Made by a program: the position numbers and the translations under genes. A stretch of 52,573 bases of DNA, taken from Rhodocyclaceae bacterium. Lineage in GTDB: Bacteria > Pseudomonadota > Gammaproteobacteria > Burkholderiales > Usitatibacteraceae. Of the stretch, positions 9,587 through 17,572 are shown in pieces; the first letter of the stretch is position 1; the number at the start of each line of letters is the position of its first letter. Location of the stretch: the NCBI GenBank assembly GCA_020247545.1, contig JADCIX010000035.1:1-52573 (forward strand), written 5' to 3'. The notes below the pieces were generated by a model that ran no database searches, was not told the DNA's origin, and saw only the letters and a program-made list of their open reading frames with translations.

Positions 9587-10054
9587 TCAAAAAATCGGCC
9601 GTTTGGCGGAGACTATCTTGGTGTTGACGCCCGCAAAGTTTAGCCCGCCGAATAGTCGTGCATGTTCAATTTTCACGCAACGATCTGCCACTACGTCGAG
9701 CCCCGCCTTGGATGCGATGGCCGCTGCCGCCGCGTTCGCCACACCCAGTTGCATCCACAGACACCTTGCACCTGCCGCGATGGCTTGCTCGGCCAGCGCC
9801 GGCATCTCTTCGATTTTGCGAAAGCAATCAACGATATCGATCTTGTCCGGAACCTCCGCGAGCGAGGGGTAACACTTTTCGCCCAGTAGTTCTGTGTACA
9901 TCGGGTTCACGGGAATGATCCGGTAACCATGCTCCTGCATGTATTTTGCGGCAAAGTAACTCGGACGCCACCAATTTGCCGATAGCCCCACAATCGCGAT
10001 CGTGCGGCTATTTTTTAGTACCCGACGAATACCTGCTACGTCGTCGATGATCAT
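9587..10054 (-). CDS. CoA-binding domain protein (YccU-like)
   Basis: A 155-aa cytoplasmic protein that is essentially one Rossmann-fold CoA-binding domain, with the nucleotide-binding start TIAIVGLSANWWRPSY at about residues 18-33. The later sequence (NPMYTELLGEKCYPSLAEVP, GARCLWMQLGVAN, VADRCVKIEH) is typical of the YccU/COG1832 family, whose function is poorly known. It overlaps the end of ccmH by 4 bases (ATGA) and is therefore the last gene of the cytochrome c maturation transcript. No functional link to haem is established; the coupling may only be positional. Confidence 0.85.
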   Translation of the reverse strand: MIIDDVAGIRRVLKNSRTIAIVGLSANWWRPSYFAAKYMQEHGYRIIPVNPMYTELLGEKCYPSLAEVPDKIDIVDCFRKIEEMPALAEQAIAAGARCLWMQLGVANAAAAAIASKAGLDVVADRCVKIEHARLFGGLNFAGVNTKIVSAKRPIF

Positions 10055-10734
10055 CGCTTTCCATCCTTGTCAGCTACATCGTCGTCTAGCAGCGCTCTGG
10101 CGCGTTGCTGCGACGAGACTTGCTTTGATTTCTCTGGTGTTGACGGTGCCTCGCCGACTTGGTGGGCCACCTTCGCGGCGAGACCCCGACGACGTGCAAC
10201 CAGCCAGCCACTCGCCGCGCCGATCAACAGTAACCCAAACGGGCCAAACCAGAGCAGGTAAGTTTTTGGATCCACCGGCGGTTTGTAAAGAACGAAGTCA
10301 CCATATCTTGCGCGTAGGAAAGCCTTAATCTCTGCGTCGCTCTTGCCTTGTTCCACCAACGTCCGGACTTCACGCCGCAAATCACCCGCCAGGCCTGCCG
10401 GCGACTCCGCCAGCGTTTGATTCTGGCAAACCAGACAGCGCAGCTCGCTCTCAAGCGTCTTCAAACGTTTTGCCACCTCCGGCGACGGCAATCCAGCTTC
10501 GGGCGTTTGTACTTGTGCATTCGCGACCGGCGAAACAACGCCGGCTGATAAAAAAACAAAAGCTGCTGCCACCACACTGGCGGCAGCGGATGTATACGCA
10601 CCGCGCACCAATGGAAGAACTACCGAAAACCAAGATCGACATTCGGCGGCCATCTTCAGACCAAAACGGCTGAAGACACCCGTAGATATTAGACTTTTGC
10701 ACATAGCAATGCTTACGCGATAAGGTGGGCGCAT
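10051..10734 (-). CDS. ccmH: Cytochrome c maturation protein CcmH (short, CycL-type)
   Basis: A periplasmic thiol-oxidoreductase of System I that keeps apocytochrome CXXCH cysteines reduced for haem ligation. The signature LRCLVCQNQ carries C100 and C103. A C-terminal membrane anchor (about 165-185, YLLWFGPFGLLLIGAASGWLVA) matches the single-domain CcmH that works with a separate CcmI. The N terminus is unusually long: a signal-type stretch ends near residue 73 (VANA). The start at 10734 is 3 bases after the ccmG stop with GGCGAG upstream. An internal ATG at 10653 would give a more usual 200-aa protein, so the start is uncertain. Confidence 0.88.
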   Translation of the reverse strand: MRPPYRVSIAMCKSLISTGVFSRFGLKMAAECRSWFSVVLPLVRGAYTSAAASVVAAAFVFLSAGVVSPVANAQVQTPEAGLPSPEVAKRLKTLESELRCLVCQNQTLAESPAGLAGDLRREVRTLVEQGKSDAEIKAFLRARYGDFVLYKPPVDPKTYLLWFGPFGLLLIGAASGWLVARRRGLAAKVAHQVGEAPSTPEKSKQVSSQQRARALLDDDVADKDGKR

Positions 10735-10737
10735 TTC

Positions 10738-11355
10738 CTAACTCGCCTTTTTCAGATCACGAATCAACGGCAGCAGTGTCTCGTTAAGCACTTTTGCGTC
10801 AATGGGGCCAGTGTGTTTATAGCGAATCATCCCCGCTTTATCGATGACAAACGTCTCCGGCGCGCCATAGACACCCCAATCAATCGCCACACGTCCATCG
10901 AGGTCACTGACACTCAGCTGATAAGGGTCGCCGTACTTAACGAGCCAAGATTTCGCCGCTGCCGGGTCGTCCTTCCAATTGAATCCGACAACCGGCACCA
11001 CTTGCTGCTTGGCGAGATCATTCAAGAACGGATGCTCGTAACGACACGAGGCGCACCAGCTGCCCCAAACATTAAGCAGCCAAACCTTGCCTTGCATTTC
11101 AGCCGGTGAAAACTTTTGATCGGGCGCGTGCAATTTGGCGAGCGAAAACGCTGGTGCCGGCTTGTTGATCAACGCGGATGGAACTTCACGCGGATTCAGA
11201 AACAACCCTTGATAGAGAAACCAGACCAGCGTAACAAAGATCGCGAGCGGCAAAAAAAATTGCCACGCACGTTTTGCGCTGCTAACGCCGCCAATCGTGG
11301 CATCGGCAGCATCGGCGGCGGCGACCGACGAAGACTGTGTCGGGTCAACACTCAT
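10738..11355 (-). CDS. ccmG: Thiol:disulfide interchange protein CcmG/DsbE
   Basis: A 205-aa membrane-anchored periplasmic thioredoxin that passes electrons from CcdA/DsbD to the CcmH-apocytochrome pair. One transmembrane segment lies at about 31-50. The thioredoxin motif is WGSWCASC (C101, C104), and the family's YGAPETFVID motif comes later with its cis-proline. The start at 11355 overlaps the ccmF stop as ATGA; the open frame continues upstream inside ccmF but that part is a shadow. Compared with E. coli DsbE (185 aa) there is an extra Ala/Ser-rich cytoplasmic stretch of about 28 residues before the anchor. Confidence 0.9.
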   Translation of the reverse strand: MSVDPTQSSSVAAADAADATIGGVSSAKRAWQFFLPLAIFVTLVWFLYQGLFLNPREVPSALINKPAPAFSLAKLHAPDQKFSPAEMQGKVWLLNVWGSWCASCRYEHPFLNDLAKQQVVPVVGFNWKDDPAAAKSWLVKYGDPYQLSVSDLDGRVAIDWGVYGAPETFVIDKAGMIRYKHTGPIDAKVLNETLLPLIRDLKKAS

Positions 11356-13394
11356 TCGGCGGCCTGTGGCGATTCTGTGCCTTTGGATGCAGGTGATACG
11401 GATGGCGACAACTGCGTTACGGGTTGCCGCACTCGAACACGATAACGCTTGTCGCCGATGGCAAAGGCACCACCGAGCGCCATCAAGATACAGCCGGCCC
11501 AGATCCAATCAATGAAGGGTTTGACATAAATTCGCACCGCCCACGCACCGGCCTCCGGATTGTTGGGTGAAACACTTTCAACCGGTTCTCCGAGTGAGAC
11601 ATAGAGATCACGCGTGATACCCGAGTCAATCGCAGCCTCCGTCATCGTTTGGCCCGAGGCGAAATAGGTACGCTTTTCCGGGTGCAACACATGCACCACT
11701 TTGCCGTTTTGGCTGACTTCGAATACACCCTCGATGGCGTCGAAATTCGGGCCTTGTCGCGCGCCGACGGACACAAACTTGAAGGCATACCCACCCTCTG
11801 TGACCGAATCGCCGGGTGCCATACGTACATCACGCTCGGTTTCATAACCTCGTACCAGCGTAATGCCGATGACCAGCACGGCCATCCCGATGTGCGCCAA
11901 ATGCATGCCGTAATAACTCGCGCTATTGGCTTGAAGCTTGGCAAGCATACCCACACCTGCTGTCGAACGGAAACGATGAACGATGCCCGCCAGCGACGCG
12001 GCGATGATCCAGAACGCCAGCAGCAGACCCAGCGAGATCAGGGGCGTCCACTTGCCCATCAAAAACGGCGTAACCACCGCACAACCGATGGCCGCACCGA
12101 GTGCCCACTTCAAACGCGTCCACAAGTCGGGCAGGGTCGCGTTGCGCCACGCGGCAATGGGGCCGACCGCCATCAAGAACAGTGCGGGTGCCATCAACGG
12201 GTAAAACACCGCATCAAAGTACGGCGGCCCCACCGAAATCTTGCCCAGATTTAGCGCATCCAAAAACAGCGGGTAAAGCGTACCCAACATCACTGCCAAC
12301 ATCGCCACCAGAAGAAGCACGTTATTCGCCAGCAGCATGGCCTCGCGCGAGGCCGGTGTAAACGCGCCGGGGATTTTCGCCAATCCAAGCTGCGGTGCGC
12401 GCCACGCATACAAAGCGAGTGATGCGCCGGTGACAATAACTAGGAAGCCGAGAATAAATGCACCTCGCGCCGGATCCGTCGCAAACGCATGCACACTGGT
12501 CAGCACGCCGGAGCGCACGAGGAACGTGCCGAGCAAAGACAACGAAAATGCGATGATTGCGAGCAACACCGTCCAGCTCTTGAAGATGCCACGCTTCTCG
12601 GTGACCGCAAGCGAGTGAATCAATGCGGTCCCGACCAACCATGGCATGAAAGATGCATTTTCGACTGGGTCCCAGAACCACCAGCCGCCCCAGCCCAGCT
12701 CGTAGTAGGCCCAGGCGCTGCCGAGTGCGATGCCAAGCGTGAGGAAAATCCAAGCAGCCGTAGTCCAAGGACGCGACCAACGCGCCCACGTTGCGTCGAG
12801 CTTGCCACCGATGAGTGCCGCAACCGCGAACGCAAACGCGACTGAGAAACCCACGTACCCCATATAGAGCATCGGCGGGTGATAGATCATTCCCGGGTCT
12901 TGCAACAGCGGATTCAGATCGCGCCCTTCGGCGACGGCGGGCACCAGTCGTTCAAACGGGTTAGACGTAATGAGCATGAACAAAAAGAACCCGATCGCAA
13001 TTAGGCCCATCACCGACAAAACACGCGCGATGACTTCTTGCGGCAAATTTCGACTAAACGTGGACACAGCAAACGTCCAGCCGGCGAGCATCAACACCCA
13101 CAACAACAGTGAACCTTCGTGCGAGCCCCAAGAGGCGGTGACCTTGTAATACACCGGCAGCTTGGTATTTGAATTCGCCGCGACATTCTTGACCGAAAAA
13201 TCGCTGGTGACAAAACAATAGATCAAACAGGCGAAGGCGAACAACACAAATACAAACTGGCCAGTGGCGAGCGGCCTGGCCATGACCATTAAACGTTCAT
13301 TGTTGTGGAACGTGCCTACAAGAGGCAGGGTGCCCAGCAAAATCGCCAAACACAGCGCGACGATGAGTGCAAAATGACCAAGTTCCGGAATCAT
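11352..13394 (-). CDS. ccmF: Haem lyase subunit CcmF
   Basis: A 680-aa polytopic inner-membrane protein that, with CcmH and CcmI, takes haem from holo-CcmE and attaches it to apocytochrome c. About 15 hydrophobic segments are visible. The haem-handling WWD motif is at about 235-253 (WGGWWFWDPVEN), and conserved periplasmic histidine regions YHPPMLY (about 172) and ALIHSLAV follow the family. A soluble periplasmic domain lies near the C terminus before the last membrane segment. It lies 1 base after ccmE and overlaps ccmG by 4 bases, so the whole run is coupled. Confidence 0.94.
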   Translation of the reverse strand: MIPELGHFALIVALCLAILLGTLPLVGTFHNNERLMVMARPLATGQFVFVLFAFACLIYCFVTSDFSVKNVAANSNTKLPVYYKVTASWGSHEGSLLLWVLMLAGWTFAVSTFSRNLPQEVIARVLSVMGLIAIGFFLFMLITSNPFERLVPAVAEGRDLNPLLQDPGMIYHPPMLYMGYVGFSVAFAFAVAALIGGKLDATWARWSRPWTTAAWIFLTLGIALGSAWAYYELGWGGWWFWDPVENASFMPWLVGTALIHSLAVTEKRGIFKSWTVLLAIIAFSLSLLGTFLVRSGVLTSVHAFATDPARGAFILGFLVIVTGASLALYAWRAPQLGLAKIPGAFTPASREAMLLANNVLLLVAMLAVMLGTLYPLFLDALNLGKISVGPPYFDAVFYPLMAPALFLMAVGPIAAWRNATLPDLWTRLKWALGAAIGCAVVTPFLMGKWTPLISLGLLLAFWIIAASLAGIVHRFRSTAGVGMLAKLQANSASYYGMHLAHIGMAVLVIGITLVRGYETERDVRMAPGDSVTEGGYAFKFVSVGARQGPNFDAIEGVFEVSQNGKVVHVLHPEKRTYFASGQTMTEAAIDSGITRDLYVSLGEPVESVSPNNPEAGAWAVRIYVKPFIDWIWAGCILMALGGAFAIGDKRYRVRVRQPVTQLSPSVSPASKGTESPQAAE

Positions 13395-13395
13395 A

Positions 13396-13890
13396 TTAGT
13401 ACTTCTTTTCAGGGGTTTGTGTCACCACCGGCTTTTGGCCAGCGAACACCTTGCCTTCAATCGGATGCCCGGCGCGCTTCAACGCTTCTGCCGCTTCCGG
13501 GGGCATGTAGTTCTCGTCGTGTTTCGCCAGTACTTCAGAGGCCGTGAACACACCATCTCCACCAATTTTGCCTTGTGCCACCACACCTTTACCCTCTTTG
13601 AAGAGGTCGGGCAGGATACCGGTATAACGCACAGGAATCGACTGCATCGTATCGGTGACGGTGAAGGCTACCGTCAAACCATCTGGTTTGCGTTGAACAC
13701 TGCCCTCAGTGACTAGGCCGCCGATACGAAAGGTGCGGTCTTTCGGCGCTTTGTTTTGCGAGATTTCTGTCGGCGTGAAGAAAAACACTAAGTTTGAATT
13801 AAACGCGCGCAATACTAGCGCCACCGCAACGGCAATCGTCGCTACTCCCACTGCAACCCAAACAAATCGTTTGACCCGTAAGCTCAACAT
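13396..13890 (-). CDS. ccmE: Haem chaperone CcmE
   Basis: A 164-aa membrane-tethered periplasmic haem chaperone. One transmembrane segment (about 8-29) is followed by an OB-fold domain; haem binds covalently at H124 in the [10 protein letters not shown] motif, and Y128 is the conserved axial ligand. The start at 13890 is chosen because its ATG shares a base with the ccmD stop (TAATG) and the membrane segment begins immediately. The frame is open 23 codons further upstream, within ccmD. All functional residues are intact. Confidence 0.93.
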   Translation of the reverse strand: MLSLRVKRFVWVAVGVATIAVAVALVLRAFNSNLVFFFTPTEISQNKAPKDRTFRIGGLVTEGSVQRKPDGLTVAFTVTDTMQSIPVRYTGILPDLFKEGKGVVAQGKIGGDGVFTASEVLAKHDENYMPPEAAEALKRAGHPIEGKVFAGQKPVVTQTPEKKY

Positions 13891-14093
13891 TATTTTGAAC
13901 CCTTTCCCGCATCGCTGTTTTCCGTACCGCTGGGGTCGGCCGAACCGAGTGTGTCGCAAACGGCTTTCTGCGCCCTGTGTATACGTAGCCGTACCAGCAC
14001 GATCTCAATCACAATAGCAGCCAGAAACGCGCCGAATGAACCCCAAACGTAAAAGCCCCGACCGTCCATAGAAAAAAAATCCATCCAGTTCAC
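13890..14093 (-). CDS. ccmD: Haem exporter accessory protein CcmD (GTG start)
   Basis: A small 67-aa membrane protein that helps release holo-CcmE from the CcmABC complex. One transmembrane helix (about residues 15-35, [21 protein letters not shown]) is followed by a basic tail, as in the family. Translation probably starts at GTG 14093, not the ATG at 14084: GAGGTG sits 5 nt before the GTG and the GTG overlaps the ccmC stop as GTGA. The family is poorly conserved, so the call leans on position between ccmC and ccmE. Confidence 0.85.
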   Translation of the reverse strand: MNWMDFFSMDGRGFYVWGSFGAFLAAIVIEIVLVRLRIHRAQKAVCDTLGSADPSGTENSDAGKGSK

Positions 14094-14824
14094 GTCCGCA
14101 CCTCGCGAATATCTTTGACCCAAGCTGCGTGGAGCTCTCGCTCCAGAATGATTGCCCGCACTCGGCAGAGCGCGACGGCAATCGAGTACATCCAGCATGC
14201 CAAGGCCATGATCAGCATACCCGCCAGCATCGTTGCTGCCATCTTGTTACCTTGCGTTAACGACACCGACGCGCCCTGATGCAGCGTATTCCACCATTTC
14301 ACTGAAAAATAGATGATCGGCACGTTTATCGATCCTACCAGCACCAACAAAGCACCAGCCTTGTCGGCGCGTTTCTTGTCGTCGATGGCATTCACCAGCG
14401 CCATATAGCCGACGTACAGAAACAACAGAATCAAAGTGGATGTCATACGCGCATCCCAAACCCAGTAGGTTCCCCAGGTCGGCTTGCCCCACAATGCGCC
14501 GGTCCATAACGCGAGTGCAGTAAACATCATTCCCGTAGGCGCAAGGGCTTCCATCATCATTGCGGATAGACGGGTTTGATACACGAGTGCCAGTAAGGCG
14601 TACATTGCCATCACCAGATAAATGAACATCCCCATCCATGCGCTTGGCACATGAATAAAGATAATGCGATACACCTCGCCCTGTTGGTAGTCTTCCGGCG
14701 CGACAAACAAACCTAAATACAAACCACCGACAGCGAGCAAAAATGCAAGCGTACCAAACCACGGCACCAGCCTCCCTGCAAGCGGATAAAACGACGACGG
14801 TGCGGAATACTTGAATAAACTCAT
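14090..14824 (-). CDS. ccmC: Haem exporter protein CcmC
   Basis: A 244-aa inner-membrane protein of the haem-handling family with six transmembrane helices. It places haem on CcmE in the periplasm. The WWD motif is at about 117-130 (WGTYWVWDARMTS), flanked by the conserved histidine in FIHVPSAWM (H58) and a second in the NTLHQG segment. It lies 1 base downstream of ccmB and overlaps ccmD by 4 bases. Nothing is unusual. Confidence 0.94.
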   Translation of the reverse strand: MSLFKYSAPSSFYPLAGRLVPWFGTLAFLLAVGGLYLGLFVAPEDYQQGEVYRIIFIHVPSAWMGMFIYLVMAMYALLALVYQTRLSAMMMEALAPTGMMFTALALWTGALWGKPTWGTYWVWDARMTSTLILLFLYVGYMALVNAIDDKKRADKAGALLVLVGSINVPIIYFSVKWWNTLHQGASVSLTQGNKMAATMLAGMLIMALACWMYSIAVALCRVRAIILERELHAAWVKDIREVRT

Positions 14825-14825
14825 T

Positions 14826-15533
14826 TCAATCCAGTGAAATTTTCACCGCGGCAGCGGCCGCAAACGGCGTTGTCACCAACCCAAACAACAACATTGCCGC
14901 CAGCAGCGACAAGTTAGCCGTGGCATCAATCCCCGCGAGACTGGCTTCAACTGCACCAGCACCAAATATCAATACCGGGATGTAGAGCGGCAACACCAAC
15001 AGCGCCATCAAAATCGAGCCTCCGCGAACACCCAGCACCAGTGCTGCACCAATCGCGCCTAACATGGTCAGGACTGGTGTGCCGATCAGTAGACCAGCGA
15101 CCATAACCAGGAGTTCACTCGCATCCAAACCAAACTGCAAGCCAAGCACCGGTGCAACCATGGCTAGCGGCAAACCGGTGGATAGCCAGTGTGCCAGCAT
15201 TTTACCGGCGCAAAGCAGCGGTAGGGGGTAAGGGGACAACGCAAGTTGTTCGAGCGTGCCATCCACATAGTCACTCTGGAATAACCGTGGCAGGGTCAGC
15301 ATCACCGCCAGCAGCGCGCATACCCAAACCACGCCCGCGGCGATACGCTTCAACACCGCCGACTCAGGACCGATCGCCAATGGAAACAGGCTGACGACAA
15401 TGATAAAAAACGCCAGCGCCTGAGCAAGTTCACCTTTGGATCGCATCGCCAGCTTGATGTCGCGGGTGAGTGTTAGCCACACACCACGCTCTGGCGTGGA
15501 AAGTTCTTGCTCACTCGCCAGCACCGCGCTCAC
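14826..15533 (-). CDS. ccmB: Haem ABC exporter permease CcmB
   Basis: A 235-aa six-helix permease of the CcmAB ABC transporter, which uses ATP to release haem-loaded CcmE from CcmCD. Hydrophobic segments run through the whole length, and the FQSDYVDGTLEQLALSP region near residues 88-104 is characteristic of CcmB. Its ATG overlaps the ccmA stop as ATGA. Length and order match the canonical ccmABC block. Confidence 0.92.
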   Translation of the reverse strand: MSAVLASEQELSTPERGVWLTLTRDIKLAMRSKGELAQALAFFIIVVSLFPLAIGPESAVLKRIAAGVVWVCALLAVMLTLPRLFQSDYVDGTLEQLALSPYPLPLLCAGKMLAHWLSTGLPLAMVAPVLGLQFGLDASELLVMVAGLLIGTPVLTMLGAIGAALVLGVRGGSILMALLVLPLYIPVLIFGAGAVEASLAGIDATANLSLLAAMLLFGLVTTPFAAAAAVKISLD

Positions 15534-16174
15534 ACAATCTCCCGCATGTGCATTTCGTCCACCTTGCCAGACAGCGCCATCGGCAAGTGCGTGGCGATCA
15601 CAGCGACACCGCCCTCGGCCAGGTGCGCATCGACAATTTGCAGGAACAACGCGCTGCCGTCCCCATCCAGCGCGTTAGTCGGCTCATCGAGCAACCAAAC
15701 ACGCTTGTGCGCCGCGCCGCGAGATAGATGCAGTCGCGCAAGTCCGATCCGCCGCTTCTGCCCCTGGGAGAGACGGCGCGTCAACACGTCGCGCCGCTCA
15801 AACAAACCGACCACCTTCAGCGCTTCCAATTGCTGACCCGCGCTGGCCGGGTTTGCATCAAGAGCAAGTTGATCGGTGAGATTCTCCGCCGCAGTGAAAT
15901 CATCTTTCAGCGCGTTGGCGTGACCGATATAAAGCATCGCGGAGCGGCTGGCCGCGGACAGGCGTTGAGTCGGCTTTGCGCGGACCCACACCTCCCCCGC
16001 GTCGGCTTCGGTGAGTCCGGCCAACACACGCAGCAGACTCGTTTTGCCGACACCATTCGGTCCACGCAACACTAATGCGTGACCGCTTCCGACCGCAAAG
16101 CTAAGCCCCGAGAATAGTTGTTTTACCCCGCGCGCGAGGCCTAGATCTCTGCCTTCCAAGATGGCCGCAGACAC
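15530..16174 (-). CDS. ccmA: Haem ABC exporter ATP-binding protein CcmA (GTG start)
   Basis: A 214-aa ABC ATPase that powers the CcmABCD complex. Walker A GPNGVGKT is at 38-45, the signature motif is LSQGQKRR, and Walker B plus D-loop is WLLDEPTNALD; the H-loop is IATH. It begins with GTG at 16174, which shares one base with the stop of ccmI (TAGTG), so it is coupled to the gene upstream. The TAG stop of ccmI and this GTG leave no alternative start nearby. Confidence 0.93.
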   Translation of the reverse strand: MSAAILEGRDLGLARGVKQLFSGLSFAVGSGHALVLRGPNGVGKTSLLRVLAGLTEADAGEVWVRAKPTQRLSAASRSAMLYIGHANALKDDFTAAENLTDQLALDANPASAGQQLEALKVVGLFERRDVLTRRLSQGQKRRIGLARLHLSRGAAHKRVWLLDEPTNALDGDGSALFLQIVDAHLAEGGVAVIATHLPMALSGKVDEMHMREIV

Positions 16175-17496
16175 TATGGCGCCACCTTGTCGATCAGCAC
16201 CTTTAATGCACTTGTAGGCGGGCGAATGCTTGGCGTAACGCCCTGCAAATCACCGGGCTGCAAAGTCGCCGTACCAGCCTTGGAAATTCGCGCTTCGATC
16301 ACGACTTCGGCAAACGACGACAAATTCATGCCCGGTGCCATCGCCATCGCGTCACTCAGCTCAAAGCGAAACGGCCACTGAGACGGCACAGGTACACGCA
16401 AAATCGCCAGCGGCATCTTCGGTCCACTAGATGCCCGCGCGAACACAAACAACGTGTCGCCCTTCGCAATCTTGTTCGCCAGCGCAGTTGCTACCGACAC
16501 CTCGCCGGAGACCACTTTGCCCGCCGGTTGTGCTGACTGTTTGGCGGCAGCCGCAGGAGCGGTAGGTGCGACCGCTTGAGCAGACGGCGAGGCGGGTGGC
16601 GCGGAAGCGGGCTGCCCGGTCTTAATTTCCTTGATGATCGATGCCACCTGCGCGGCATCTTCAGAATCTTTCGGCACCACCGCAAGCAGGCGCTCCCAAT
16701 ACTTCAGCGACTGCACTTTGTTACCGGCGCGCATTTCTGCCGTTCCGGCCAAGGCCAGCGCTTTCATATTTTTCGGGTCTACTTTCAGGGCACGTTGGGT
16801 CAGCTCCATCGGCTTGCCGGCGAAATTCCCCTCCTGCACCATCACCTGCACATCCGCATAGTCCGCAAGTAACTGCGCGTCATCCGGCGTCAGCGCCACG
16901 GCCCGCTCAAACGCCTTTGCCGCAGCTCCCCACTGACCGAGCGCGTTTTGTGAACGCGCCAGCAAAATCCAGCCTTTCGGGTCTTCTGGATTGGCTTCCA
17001 TCTTCTTGGCCAGATTCTCAACCAGCGCTAGCACTTGCTTTTCCGACATTGGCGCATTGGGGTCGGCATTCGGACCAAGACTCGCCGCCGGACTCTGCGC
17101 CGCCATCGCCGCAAAATGTCGTGCATCGTGTGCCCCCAGCATTACATAGCCGAAGCCCGCCGCTGCTACAATAAAAACCGAAAGAACAACTGCCAATATC
17201 CACGGGCGTTTTGAGGCAGTTTCGCCTGAAACTACCCGTCTTTGCTGGAGTTTGGCATCTGCGTCCATTTCGGCGGCTAGCCTACCGCTCAACTCATCAA
17301 TCACCGCTTCGCGCTCAGCGGCGGAGATCAATCCGCGCGCGAAGTCGTTTTCGACCTCGCGACGCTGCACACGAAACGCCTCGAGATTACTCGCTTCAGT
17401 CGATGGGGAATTTGTCGTCGCTGAGCGGCGGAGAAGTGGCCAACATACAAACCCGAGGGCAACCAGCAACATTGATGCGGCGAACAGAAAAAACAT
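16174..17496 (-). CDS. ccmI: Cytochrome c biogenesis protein CcmI (TPR), first gene of the ccm operon
   Basis: A 440-aa apocytochrome c chaperone. An N-terminal membrane segment (1-23), a short coiled cytoplasmic part (about 40-85) and a second membrane helix (about 97-118) precede a periplasmic TPR region at about 150-275. A C-terminal beta-rich CcmI/CycH domain (about 330-438) binds the C-terminal helix of apocytochromes. A Pro/Ala/Gln linker at about 293-327 separates the last two parts. Here the gene heads the operon, before ccmA; in the usual ccmABCDEFGHI order it comes last. No other candidate lies downstream of ccmH. The operon promoter should sit in the 76 bp between here and selD. 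Confidence 0.87.
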   Translation of the reverse strand: MFFLFAASMLLVALGFVCWPLLRRSATTNSPSTEASNLEAFRVQRREVENDFARGLISAAEREAVIDELSGRLAAEMDADAKLQQRRVVSGETASKRPWILAVVLSVFIVAAAGFGYVMLGAHDARHFAAMAAQSPAASLGPNADPNAPMSEKQVLALVENLAKKMEANPEDPKGWILLARSQNALGQWGAAAKAFERAVALTPDDAQLLADYADVQVMVQEGNFAGKPMELTQRALKVDPKNMKALALAGTAEMRAGNKVQSLKYWERLLAVVPKDSEDAAQVASIIKEIKTGQPASAPPASPSAQAVAPTAPAAAAKQSAQPAGKVVSGEVSVATALANKIAKGDTLFVFARASSGPKMPLAILRVPVPSQWPFRFELSDAMAMAPGMNLSSFAEVVIEARISKAGTATLQPGDLQGVTPSIRPPTSALKVLIDKVAP

Positions 17497-17572
17497 GTGG
17501 CGGATCGCTACCTAAAGAATGGAAACACATTATAGCGACGCGACTTGGTGAGCCCCGCCCGTAACCGGACAA

